Source: CAYMAX01 sp964388595 (GTDB lineage: Bacteria > Bacteroidota > Bacteroidia > Bacteroidales > UBA932). From it: DNA of 10,424 nt. The stretch covers positions 1 to 10,424 of the forward strand of contig CAYMAX010000048.1 in NCBI GenBank assembly GCA_964388595.1, read 5' to 3'. Numbering within the stretch: position 1 is the first letter of the stretch; every line of letters begins with the position of its first letter. Below the pieces are notes generated by a model. It was given only the letters and a program-made list of their open reading frames with translations. It had not been told where the DNA came from and ran no database searches. The position numbers were made by a program, and so were the translations under genes. This document shows positions 1 to 7,065 of the stretch, one piece after another.

Positions 1-109
1 CTTTGTAATCGTGATTGATGATGTCAGCCACTTTTGATACTGCTTCTTCGATAGTTTTATTGGCAATAAATGGCTTGAAATATTTGTCGTGAAGTTTGAT
101 TCGTTCCAT
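1..109 (-). CDS. hpt: Hypoxanthine phosphoribosyltransferase, N-terminal fragment (runs off the left edge)
   Basis: Only the first 36 codons are present; the gene continues beyond base 1. The ATG is the reverse complement of bases 107-109, and the peptide begins MERIKLHDKYFKPFI and continues with a helix of the type EEAVSKVADIIN. This matches the N-terminus I expect of Bacteroidota hypoxanthine phosphoribosyltransferases, cytoplasmic enzymes that convert hypoxanthine or guanine plus PRPP to IMP or GMP in purine salvage. The catalytic PRPP-binding loop lies outside the window, so the call rests on the N-terminus and on the neighbouring purE. It diverges from purE across 62 bp. The ATG lies within the proposed purE promoter span, so the two transcription starts probably influence each other. 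Another phosphoribosyltransferase is possible. Confidence 0.6.
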   Translation of the reverse strand, partial: MERIKLHDKYFKPFIANKTIEEAVSKVADIINHDYK

Positions 110-127
110 CTTTTTTGTATATCTTTG
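95..127 (+). promoter_or_regulatory. Bacteroidota-type promoter for purE
   Basis: TTTG at 95-98 and TATCTTTG at 120-127 are separated by 21 nt. This fits the -33 TTTG / -7 TAnnTTTG arrangement of the Bacteroidota primary sigma factor. Transcription would begin near base 131-135, leaving a leader of roughly 40 nt before the purE ATG at 172. The -33 element lies inside the hpt coding sequence. Confidence 0.6.
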
Positions 128-131
128 AGAT

Positions 132-140
132 GCGAAAGTA
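132..140 (-). promoter_or_regulatory. Possible -7 box of the hpt promoter
   Basis: Read on the minus strand this is TACTTTCGC, one base from the TAnnTTTGC consensus (C for T). It lies 22 nt upstream of the hpt ATG. No good TTTG is seen at the -33 distance. The box starts 4 bp beyond the purE -7 box on the opposite strand. Confidence 0.35.
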
Positions 141-171
141 ATCATTAATTTCCTTTTACAGAAATTTGACT

Positions 172-684
172 ATGAAACCTATAGTTTCTTTGATAATGGG
201 CAGTACATCGGATATGCCTGTCATGAAGCAGGCTGCCGACTTCCTCGATATGATGGAAATCCCATTTGAGATTAAAGCCCTGTCAGCCCACAGAGTCCCT
301 TTGAAGGTCGCTGAATATGCTCAAAATGCTCAGGCAAGAGGTATTAAAGTTATTATTGCAGGTGCAGGTGGTGCAGCCCATCTCCCGGGGGTGATAGCTG
401 CCATGACTCCATGCCCTGTCATCGGAGTTCCCATCAAGTCTTCCAATTCGATGGATGGATGGGATTCTGTTCTATCAATATTGCAGATGCCTTCAGGTAT
501 CCCTGTAGCCACTATGGCACTTGATGGTGCGAAGAATGCAGCCATCCTCGCTCTTGAGATTCTTGCCGTTTCAGACAAGGAGATGATGGATAAGATGATT
601 AAGTTCAAATCGGAGCTTGCGCTCAAAATCGAAAAAGCCAACGACGAGCTCAAAGCCATCAAATATAAATTCAAGACAGATTAG
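172..684 (+). CDS. purE: N5-carboxyaminoimidazole ribonucleotide mutase (class I PurE)
   Basis: This 170-residue cytoplasmic enzyme moves the carboxyl group of N5-CAIR to C4, giving CAIR in de novo purine synthesis. The family signatures are clear. The nucleotide-binding start reads MGSTSD at residues 9-14. The catalytic SAHR motif is at 38-41, with His40 the expected catalytic residue. A glycine-rich AGAGGAAHLPG segment follows around residues 63-73, then the class I stretch GWDSVLSILQMPSG. Length is normal for class I PurE (about 160-175). I chose the ATG at 172; the same frame opens at a TTG at 166 that adds only two residues. The protein acts with a PurK partner that is not in this window. 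It is probably co-transcribed with the downstream HhH protein, 12 nt away. Confidence 0.96.
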   Translation: MKPIVSLIMGSTSDMPVMKQAADFLDMMEIPFEIKALSAHRVPLKVAEYAQNAQARGIKVIIAGAGGAAHLPGVIAAMTPCPVIGVPIKSSNSMDGWDSVLSILQMPSGIPVATMALDGAKNAAILALEILAVSDKEMMDKMIKFKSELALKIEKANDELKAIKYKFKTD

Positions 685-696
685 CAGTATGAAGAT

Positions 697-2631
697 ATGT
701 GGGGGAGATATGAAGGGAAGAACAAATATGCGATAGCCGTATTTGCGGCTATCTTTTTTATTTGTATGGGAGATGTTGCCCTGTGGGGGCAGGACCTCCC
801 TGAGGGCATAGTGAGAATGCTCGAAATCAAGTCGGAAGAGGGGGAAAATGACATAGAGTCGATGATGGAGATGTTTTACACTCTGTTGTCCCATCCTGTC
901 GATATCAATGCGATGACCGAAGCAGATATGGAGAAGATGGTAGTGTTCTCTCCATTTCAGATAGCATCTCTGCTCGATTATCGTAAAGAATTCGGAGATA
1001 TAATATCTCTCGATGAACTCGCTCTGATAGATGGATTTGGAGAAGTCTTCGTACGTGAGATATCCCCGTTTATCACATTCTCCATTCATGGCGACATAGG
1101 GACAGGCACATCCAATAAGAAAGTAAGGAACCATCTGACAGTCAGAATCAAAGGCGATATACATCAAAATGAAGATAAATATGTCGGGGCATCTGTCTAT
1201 ACCTATGAGCGATACCGATTCAACTATTCTGAACTTATCTCTGTCGGTATCACTTTCGAGAAAGACATCGGGGAAAAAAGCTTTGCCGACTTCGTGTCAG
1301 CCCATTTCTGTGTCAAGGAGGTGCGTCTCGGGAATAAAATCTCTATGGAAAGTCTTGTGGCAGGGGATTACTCTGCGAGGTTGGGGCAGGGGCTGGTGCT
1401 GTGGAATGGATTCTCCCTGACAGGACTGTCTGCTCCATCATCTCTCTATAAAAGAGAGAACCATATCACCCCTTACACCTCTTCAGACGAGCACAATTTT
1501 TTCAGAGGGGTGGGGGCAACACTGAAAATAGGTGGTGCCTGGTCATTGACAGCATTGTTCTCAGAAAAAATGATAGATGCACGGGCTGACAGTGAGTGTT
1601 ACTACTCGATAATCAAAGATGGTCTCCATCGCACTTCATCTTCGCTTGACACCAAAGGGACTCTCAAAAGCAATGTCGTGGGCATCAATCTCTCTTATGG
1701 AGCCAAATCTTGGAAAATAGGGGCCACCGGAGCCCTCTACAAATATGACAAAAAGATGTCCATAACCCCTAAAGCATACAATCAATATCTCCTTTACGAC
1801 GGGTGGTGGGGCAATTTTTCCGTAGACTGGATATTATACCTCAGAAAGATGAGATGGTGGGGAGAGGTAGCCGTGGACATCAAAGGTGCCATCGGTGCAG
1901 TAAGTGGGATAGTCTGTTCCTTCTCGTCGGACACAGAGGTGGCATTGCTGTGCAGACATTACTCCAAGAGCTACATAGCCACTTATTCGGATGGTTACTC
2001 CTCTACTTCACTGTGCAACAACGAGACAGGTGCCATCCTCTCTTTCAGGTGGGATATATCGAAGAGATTTTCTTTGAACTGCACATCAGATTATGCCTAT
2101 CATCCGTGGCAGCGATACAGAATACCCTCTTCATCGATGACTCTGAAAAATAAAATTGAGGGGGAATGGACGATAGATAAGAGCAACACACTCTATGTGC
2201 GGACTCAGTATCAGTGGAAAGATTATGATTTCCGCCATAAGACATCTTTGAGAATAGGACATTCATTCATAGGGGGCAAGGGTGTCGGTGTCTCTTCGAG
2301 GCTCGAAACAGTATGGTGCGGCTCTTTAGGATATCTGATATTCAGTGAAGTGAATTATAAGCACCCACTTGGCAAATGGCGGGGTTCGCTTCGAGCGACA
2401 GTATTTCATATCGACAGGTGGGAGAGCAGAATATATTGTTATCAGAGAGACCTCCCGGCGACATTCTCCATACCTTCATTTTATGGCAGGGGCATATCTG
2501 CTTATTTGTTTGCAGGATACAAATATCGAAGATGGTTGGATATCTGCCTGAAATGTGCTTATATTCACTACTTGCATGGCAAGGGGACCAATTCCCTGAG
2601 CCTCAAGATGCAGCTCTCTATATCTTTTTGA
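697..2631 (+). CDS. Exported ComEA-like helix-hairpin-helix protein with a probable outer-membrane beta-barrel
   Basis: This 644-residue protein has a lysine-containing N-terminus and a hydrophobic stretch (about residues 11-30), a likely signal peptide. Residues 69-127 resemble a ComEA-type double helix-hairpin-helix: DINAMTEADMEKM, then FQIASLLDYRKEFG, ISLDELALIDGFGE and ISPFI. About 500 residues follow that are rich in aromatic, alternating beta-strand patterns and lack long hydrophobic helices. They include GDYSARLGQGLVLWNGF (223-239), which I recognise from a Bacteroidota family of HhH proteins of this size. The chain ends in SLKMQLSISF, a terminal-Phe strand typical of outer-membrane barrels. 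HhH domains usually bind DNA; a role in DNA handling at the envelope is inference only. The ATG at 697 lies 12 nt after purE; a later in-frame ATG at about 766 would cut into the signal sequence. The 3' end overlaps the opposing transglycosylase gene by 14 bp. Confidence 0.8.
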   Translation: MWGRYEGKNKYAIAVFAAIFFICMGDVALWGQDLPEGIVRMLEIKSEEGENDIESMMEMFYTLLSHPVDINAMTEADMEKMVVFSPFQIASLLDYRKEFGDIISLDELALIDGFGEVFVREISPFITFSIHGDIGTGTSNKKVRNHLTVRIKGDIHQNEDKYVGASVYTYERYRFNYSELISVGITFEKDIGEKSFADFVSAHFCVKEVRLGNKISMESLVAGDYSARLGQGLVLWNGFSLTGLSAPSSLYKRENHITPYTSSDEHNFFRGVGATLKIGGAWSLTALFSEKMIDARADSECYYSIIKDGLHRTSSSLDTKGTLKSNVVGINLSYGAKSWKIGATGALYKYDKKMSITPKAYNQYLLYDGWWGNFSVDWILYLRKMRWWGEVAVDIKGAIGAVSGIVCSFSSDTEVALLCRHYSKSYIATYSDGYSSTSLCNNETGAILSFRWDISKRFSLNCTSDYAYHPWQRYRIPSSSMTLKNKIEGEWTIDKSNTLYVRTQYQWKDYDFRHKTSLRIGHSFIGGKGVGVSSRLETVWCGSLGYLIFSEVNYKHPLGKWRGSLRATVFHIDRWESRIYCYQRDLPATFSIPSFYGRGISAYLFAGYKYRRWLDICLKCAYIHYLHGKGTNSLSLKMQLSISF

Positions 2632-4300
2632 TTTTGATTTTGGCACCGGGGTAGATACGGGGACTTGAAGTCATGCCATTAATCACCATAATATCATTGA
2701 CACTGACTCCGGGGAACATTTTAGAAATATCCCAGAGAGTATCTCCCTTGCGGACTGTATAATAAACATAACCGTCTGCATTAGTGGTCTTGGGAGAAGA
2801 TGATGTGGAAGATTTGGAGGTGGAAGACCTCGAAGTGGAGGATTGTTTATTGGTGCTTCCGGTGGCAGCAGGTCCGCTTCCGTTGGTGTAGATAACGAGT
2901 TTCTGACCGATGCGGATATTGGTGCCAATGCCATTCCAACGCTGTATGCTCGACACTTTGACATGATATTTCAATGCTATATGTCCCAAAGTCTGACCGC
3001 TTTTCACAGTGTGTACGATTCTCTGTGATGAGGTGTAGTCGGTCTCTTTGATTTTCTTCAGAACTCCGGGGTTGAAATAGAGCGTGTCATTGTAGGAGTA
3101 GAGCTCTTTTTCATGGTTGACAAAATTATTGGTGTAATTGTATGGAATGCGGAGAATATATTCTCTTTCCACTCCCGGAACGATGTCAAACATATATTGG
3201 GGGTTGAGTTTTCGAAGCTCGTCCACTGTGACTCCGGTGAAATGGGATACCTGCTCAAAATGAAGCATCTTGTTGATTCTCAGAGTGTCTGTGTGAGGAG
3301 GCATAGAGGTGGGCTTGGGAGTGAGAGAATGTTCTTTGTAATAACTGAGAGTATAAAGTGCAGCTACAAATGAAGGGACATAGCCTCTTGTCTCTCTCGG
3401 AAGATAAGGATAAATATCCCAGAAATCTTTGGAACCTCCGGAACGGCGGATAGCCTTATTGACATTGCCGGCTCCGCAATTGTAGGAAGCGATGGCCAGA
3501 GTCCAGTCTCCGAAGATAAGATAAGAATCACGAAGATACTTGGCAGCGGCGTGTCCTGAAGCGATAGGATCATATCTCTCATCGACGAAAGAATTCATTA
3601 CCAGTCCATATCTTTTGGCTGTGCCGTACATAAATTGCCACATCCCGCGAGCTTTCACTCTCGACACGGCCTTCGGATTGAGAGCCGATTCGATGATGGC
3701 CATAGCCTTCAATTCTTTTGGAAGGTCATATTGGTCGAATATCTCTTCGAAAATCGGCATATAGTAATTGGAAAGGCCCAATATAGTCTCCATCTTGTCG
3801 GGCATTTTCTGAGCATAATACAGGATATGATTGCGAATCACTTTATTGTATGGGATAGAGATAAAAGAATTCATCTTTTGGAGTCTCTGGAGCAGCAGAG
3901 AGTCGGGGATATCCGACAAAATCTCAGCAGAGTCGAGGTCGAAGTTCTCAATCTCCATCGAAGAAAGGTCTCTCTGTTGGTACCACATACTCAGCAGAGA
4001 ATCTGTGGAGAATGCTAAGGAGTCGGTGATAATGTCGTCAGTCATTATTTCCATCCCTCCCGGGTTGATGGTATCTTCCACCGAAAGGGTATCAGACAAT
4101 TCTATGGCCATCATATTGCGGAGTTCTTCTATGACACGGCGCAATGAGTCTCTTTCCTGGATAAGCTCCTTTCTGGATTCATAGTTTTTGAAGAGTTTTA
4201 CTTTCTCTTTCTTATGTGGCTCCTGTTGCTGTGCTGATGCAGATAGAGAGATAATCGATAACGATAGGATGAGAATGGTAGAAAGATGTTTTGTGAGCAT
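2618..4300 (-). CDS. mltD: MltD-like membrane-bound/periplasmic lytic murein transglycosylase with LysM repeats
   Basis: This 560-residue protein cleaves the MurNAc-GlcNAc bond of peptidoglycan, forming 1,6-anhydroMurNAc. A signal peptide (residues 1-23) ends at ASA|Q; no lipobox cysteine is seen, unlike E. coli MltD. An acidic, partly coiled region follows. The SLT catalytic domain lies at about 180-315, with Glu204 in AIIESALNPKAVS as the expected catalytic acid, then GMWQFM, SYNCGAGNV and RGYVP. A LysM-like segment is at about 340-388 (VTVDELRKLNP). Two C-terminal LysM domains are at 427-472 (HTVKSGQTLGHIA) and 511-558 (YTVRKGDTLWDIS). A Ser/Thr/Lys-rich linker separates them. It is the last gene of the parA-parB-DUF5683 cluster, 2 nt after the previous stop, so translation is probably coupled. 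The tail overlaps the convergent HhH gene. Confidence 0.92.
   Translation of the reverse strand: MLTKHLSTILILSLSIISLSASAQQQEPHKKEKVKLFKNYESRKELIQERDSLRRVIEELRNMMAIELSDTLSVEDTINPGGMEIMTDDIITDSLAFSTDSLLSMWYQQRDLSSMEIENFDLDSAEILSDIPDSLLLQRLQKMNSFISIPYNKVIRNHILYYAQKMPDKMETILGLSNYYMPIFEEIFDQYDLPKELKAMAIIESALNPKAVSRVKARGMWQFMYGTAKRYGLVMNSFVDERYDPIASGHAAAKYLRDSYLIFGDWTLAIASYNCGAGNVNKAIRRSGGSKDFWDIYPYLPRETRGYVPSFVAALYTLSYYKEHSLTPKPTSMPPHTDTLRINKMLHFEQVSHFTGVTVDELRKLNPQYMFDIVPGVEREYILRIPYNYTNNFVNHEKELYSYNDTLYFNPGVLKKIKETDYTSSQRIVHTVKSGQTLGHIALKYHVKVSSIQRWNGIGTNIRIGQKLVIYTNGSGPAATGSTNKQSSTSRSSTSKSSTSSSPKTTNADGYVYYTVRKGDTLWDISKMFPGVSVNDIMVINGMTSSPRIYPGAKIKIKKI
2801..2842 (-). repeat. Three-copy 15-bp coding repeat in the LysM linker
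   Basis: The DNA encodes SSTS-R-SSTS-K-SSTS (residues 487-500 of the lytic transglycosylase), a five-residue, 15-bp period. Synonymous codons differ between units, so the array is not very recent. It forms the flexible linker between the two C-terminal LysM domains and could vary in copy number between strains. Confidence 0.7.
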
Positions 4301-4302
4301 AA

Positions 4303-5220
4303 TTAAAAAGTGAAATTAACTTTCAGGCCGTAGGCGTTGGAAGAAGAAGATGTGTAATTGTAACTATTTGGGTATGTGATGGGTGTGATGACTGTAGGGG
4401 AGACATTGACTTTCATGGAAATATCATCAGAGATGTCGAAGTCTGCCATCGTTGCGAAGACTTCAGCATCTATAATCTGCAGTGCATATATCAGGAAAGT
4501 GGCAAGGATGGAATAATCTCTGTACCGTCGATATACATCTCTGTAATACTTGAGATTATCGGTGGACATACTGCCGGAATACGTCCCTTCCAGAGACTTT
4601 CGATACATATCTCTGAAACGTACATATTGAAGATTGTTATAATACCAGAAATATCCCGAAGTGGCCAGCCCTCCGTAGTAGATGGGGAGCCTCCAATAGT
4701 CACCTATGTACATTTGCCCCAACCCGGGGAGAAGAGCAGAATAGATGGCAGCTCTCCCTGCAAGAGGTTTTTTAAGGGATTTATAACTGATGGCTCCGTC
4801 AAGCAGGGATGCCCAATATATGGCAGCAGCTCCGATGAAGAAATAGGTGCTGTTGTTTTTGAAGGATTCGACACCGGTCAGTTTGTATTGATTTAAATAA
4901 TAACATCCGCCACCGATGAGTCCCCCGGTGCCTAAATAGAGAATGGGAAGCTTCCAATAATCTTTGTTGTATATCTGAGCAGTGCCGGGAAGGATTATGG
5001 AACCTGCGAACATCCAACCTATGGACATAGTGTCTTTGTGACCTAAAGCGCGAAAATATTGTTTGACAGTAAATCTGGGTACATAGGCGGCAGTATCATT
5101 TTCTGTATTATTGGTATTGGTATTATTGTTGGTGTTGCCAAAACCTCCCAACCCCGTAAATTGGGCATTGAGTTGGATGGAAATCAGGAAAATGGCCAAA
5201 AATAATAATAGCTTCCGCAC
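4303..5220 (-). CDS. DUF5683 family membrane protein with an internal duplication
   Basis: This 305-residue protein of unknown function starts with a signal peptide (MRKLLLFLAIFLISIQLNAQ), then an Asn/Thr-rich spacer (residues 30-43). The DUF5683 hallmark, LPG-x2-Q-x-Y followed by DYW-x-LPI-x-Y-x-G, occurs twice, at residues 77-97 and 164-184, with 13 of 21 positions identical. Each copy precedes a hydrophobic stretch, and each is followed by an IY...D motif (134-141, 244-251). The end reads FDISDDISMKVNVSP, then a strand-like tail closing in Phe. The start is GTG; an in-frame stop 9 nt upstream excludes a longer form. It lies 15 nt after parB and 2 nt before the transglycosylase gene. In my knowledge of Bacteroides, this family sits between parB and an mltD-like gene, suggesting an envelope role; that role is inference. 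Confidence 0.85.
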   Translation of the reverse strand: MRKLLLFLAIFLISIQLNAQFTGLGGFGNTNNNTNTNNTENDTAAYVPRFTVKQYFRALGHKDTMSIGWMFAGSIILPGTAQIYNKDYWKLPILYLGTGGLIGGGCYYLNQYKLTGVESFKNNSTYFFIGAAAIYWASLLDGAISYKSLKKPLAGRAAIYSALLPGLGQMYIGDYWRLPIYYGGLATSGYFWYYNNLQYVRFRDMYRKSLEGTYSGSMSTDNLKYYRDVYRRYRDYSILATFLIYALQIIDAEVFATMADFDISDDISMKVNVSPTVITPITYPNSYNYTSSSSNAYGLKVNFTF

Positions 5221-5235
5221 GAAAATGTCTTATAA

Positions 5236-6189
5236 TTATTTGTCTGTCAGATTCTTCAGTAATTGTTCAATCTCACTGTCACTTGAAAATTTGATATTGA
5301 GAGAGCCCTTGCCTGAAGAGGAGCGTTTCAGACTGATATTGTTTTCAAAACACTTGCCAAGAATTTCAAGAAGACGATAGTATGATTCGGGAAGATCTTC
5401 CGGAATGGAAAGAGACTGATCCTGAGGGTTGTCTGTCTTAAGTATTTCTTTGATTTTGGACTCTGTCTGTCTGACTGAAAGGTCCTTCTTGATTATAAGA
5501 TTACAAAGTTTGATTTGCTGGTCCACACTGCTCAAAGAGAGAATGCTCTTGGCGTGACCCATAGTTATCTGTCTGCGACGAAGGGCAGACTGAATCTCGA
5601 TGGGCAGTTTGAGAAGTCGAAGATAGTTGGTGATGGTAGTGCGTTTCTTGCCGATACGGTCTGCCATTGACTCCTGAGTGATATGGCACTCTTCGAGCAA
5701 TCGCTGAAAACTCAAAGCTATCTCTATGCTGTCCAAATCTTCGCGCTGAATGTTTTCAACAATAGCCATCTCCAACATCCCCTGGTCGTCAGCTTTTCTT
5801 ATGTATGCCGGGATATGAGTGATACCGGCCCGTTTGGCAGCTCTGAAACGTCTTTCACCGCTGATGATTTGATATTGAGAACCGATACAACGAACAGTGA
5901 TAGGCTGAATGAGCCCAAGCAGCTTAATAGACTCTGCAAGGTCATCAAGTGCAGCCTCATCGAAAGAGGTACGAGGTTGAAATGGGTTGGTAACTATTTT
6001 ATCAACAGGAATATCAGAAATGGATGCGGGATTGGTATTGGAGGTCTCTGAAGGTTGAGCGGCAGAAACTGATGAATCTTCGTGTTCATTACCTTCATAT
6101 TCGGTAAAACGGCCTCTTCTATTGATCTCATCGATATCTGAAATCAACGCTCCCAATCCTTTGCCCAAAGCTGACTTTTTGGTGGTCAT
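5236..6189 (-). CDS. parB: Chromosome-partitioning protein ParB (Spo0J family CTPase clamp)
   Basis: This 317-residue protein loads at parS sites near the origin and spreads as a CTP-gated DNA clamp, stimulating the ParA ATPase. The N-terminus SALGKGLGALI (residues 6-16) is the usual ParA-interacting peptide. The CTP-binding domain has NPFQPR (68-73), GERRFRAAKRAG (111-122) and ENIQREDL (145-152). A helix-turn-helix around 169-192 (ITQESMADRIGKKRTTITNYL) should read parS. The last 50 residues would form the dimerisation domain, reached through an acidic, Pro-containing linker. Length is normal for chromosomal ParB. Its ATG lies 3 nt after the parA stop. I found no close match to the canonical 16-bp parS palindrome in the window. 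Confidence 0.96.
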   Translation of the reverse strand: MTTKKSALGKGLGALISDIDEINRRGRFTEYEGNEHEDSSVSAAQPSETSNTNPASISDIPVDKIVTNPFQPRTSFDEAALDDLAESIKLLGLIQPITVRCIGSQYQIISGERRFRAAKRAGITHIPAYIRKADDQGMLEMAIVENIQREDLDSIEIALSFQRLLEECHITQESMADRIGKKRTTITNYLRLLKLPIEIQSALRRRQITMGHAKSILSLSSVDQQIKLCNLIIKKDLSVRQTESKIKEILKTDNPQDQSLSIPEDLPESYYRLLEILGKCFENNISLKRSSSGKGSLNIKFSSDSEIEQLLKNLTDK

Positions 6190-6192
6190 ATC

Positions 6193-6966
6193 TTACTGTT
6201 TTGAATTCTTACTAATAATCTCTTTGGCGAGATTCAAATAATTGTTGGTGCCAACTGACACAGCATCATAAAGTATGACGGGCTTGCCGTGTGAGGGGGC
6301 TTCACTGAGTCTGACATTTCTCTGGATGAGGGTATTGAATACCATATCTCCGAAATGGTGACGGACTTCTTCCACCACCTGATTGGCAAGTCTTAGTCTG
6401 CCGTCAAACATAGTGAGGAGAAATCCTTCGATCTGGAGAGAAGGATTAAGTCTGTTCTGAACGAGCTTGATGGTGTTGAGAAGTTTGCCAAGACCTTCGA
6501 GAGCAAAAAATTCGGTCTGAACAGGGATAATAACGGAATTGGCTGCCGAAAGGGCATTAATGGTAATCAATCCGAGAGAAGGAGAGCAGTCTATGATGAT
6601 ATATTCGAAATCATTTATGACTTCATTCAGAGCGTTTTTAAACACCATCTCCCTGTCTTTGAGATTGAGCATCTCTATCTCAGCTCCGACAAGATTGATA
6701 TGGGAAGGGACTATCTTAAGATCCTTTATCTCTGTATCGAGAATCACGCTTTTGAATGTTTCTTCTGAGATAAGAACTTCATAGAGGGTCTTTTTAGAAT
6801 CGGAATCGGGGTCAAAGTCAAGTCCTGAAGTGGTGTTGGCTTGAGGGTCGGCATCTATGAGGAGAGTTTTCTTCTCCATCACGGCGAGAGAGGCAGCCAG
6901 ATTGATGGCTGTGGTGGTCTTTCCAACTCCCCCTTTTTGGTTGGCGATAGCAATTACTTTTCCCAT
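6193..6966 (-). CDS. parA: Chromosome-partitioning ATPase ParA (Soj)
   Basis: This 257-residue cytoplasmic, nucleoid-binding ATPase positions ParB-parS complexes during chromosome segregation. The deviant Walker A motif KGGVGKTT is at residues 11-18, with the signature Lys11 and Lys16. The A' motif LLIDADPQAN is at 35-44 and Walker B IIIDCSPS at 123-130. It has no N-terminal HTH extension, which fits chromosomal (type Ib/Soj-like) rather than plasmid P1-type ParA. The C-terminal part has the usual RNVRLSEAPSHGKP segment. The ATG is preceded by an AT-rich leader with a candidate -7 box, and the gene opens the parA-parB-DUF5683-mltD operon. It diverges from the lipid kinase gene. Confidence 0.97.
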   Translation of the reverse strand: MGKVIAIANQKGGVGKTTTAINLAASLAVMEKKTLLIDADPQANTTSGLDFDPDSDSKKTLYEVLISEETFKSVILDTEIKDLKIVPSHINLVGAEIEMLNLKDREMVFKNALNEVINDFEYIIIDCSPSLGLITINALSAANSVIIPVQTEFFALEGLGKLLNTIKLVQNRLNPSLQIEGFLLTMFDGRLRLANQVVEEVRHHFGDMVFNTLIQRNVRLSEAPSHGKPVILYDAVSVGTNNYLNLAKEIISKNSKQ

Positions 6967-7000
6967 AATTTAGTTGACTAATTTTTCTTTCACTAATCTG

Positions 7001-7008
7001 CAAATTTA
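7001..7008 (-). promoter_or_regulatory. -7 box of the parA operon promoter
   Basis: The minus strand reads TAAATTTG followed by C, a full match to TAnnTTTG. It lies 34 nt upstream of the parA ATG, giving a leader of about 28 nt. No clear -33 TTTG is present at 19-21 nt spacing, so promoter strength is uncertain. Confidence 0.5.
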
Positions 7009-7039
7009 GAAAATCTTTTTATCTAATTGATATTTATGT

Positions 7040-7047
7040 TAGTTTTG
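7040..7047 (+). promoter_or_regulatory. -7 box of the lipid kinase promoter
   Basis: TAGTTTTG matches TAnnTTTG. A start of transcription near 7051-7055 would leave about 12-15 nt before the ATG at 7066. This argues against translation from the earlier in-frame TTG at 7027 or ATG at 7036. Only a T-rich tract, not TTTG, sits at the -33 distance. Confidence 0.45.
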
Positions 7048-7065
7048 TACCCAAAATCATTTTGT

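Noticed and set aside
571..1167. A 198-codon open frame on the minus strand opposite purE and the HhH gene
   Set aside because: It is antisense to two well-supported genes, has no recognisable family or promoter, and its composition looks like a shadow of the opposite strand.
7027..7065. Upstream in-frame starts (TTG at 7027, ATG at 7036) for the lipid kinase
   Set aside because: They overlap or precede the -7 box at 7040-7047, and the extra residues are not part of the conserved family.
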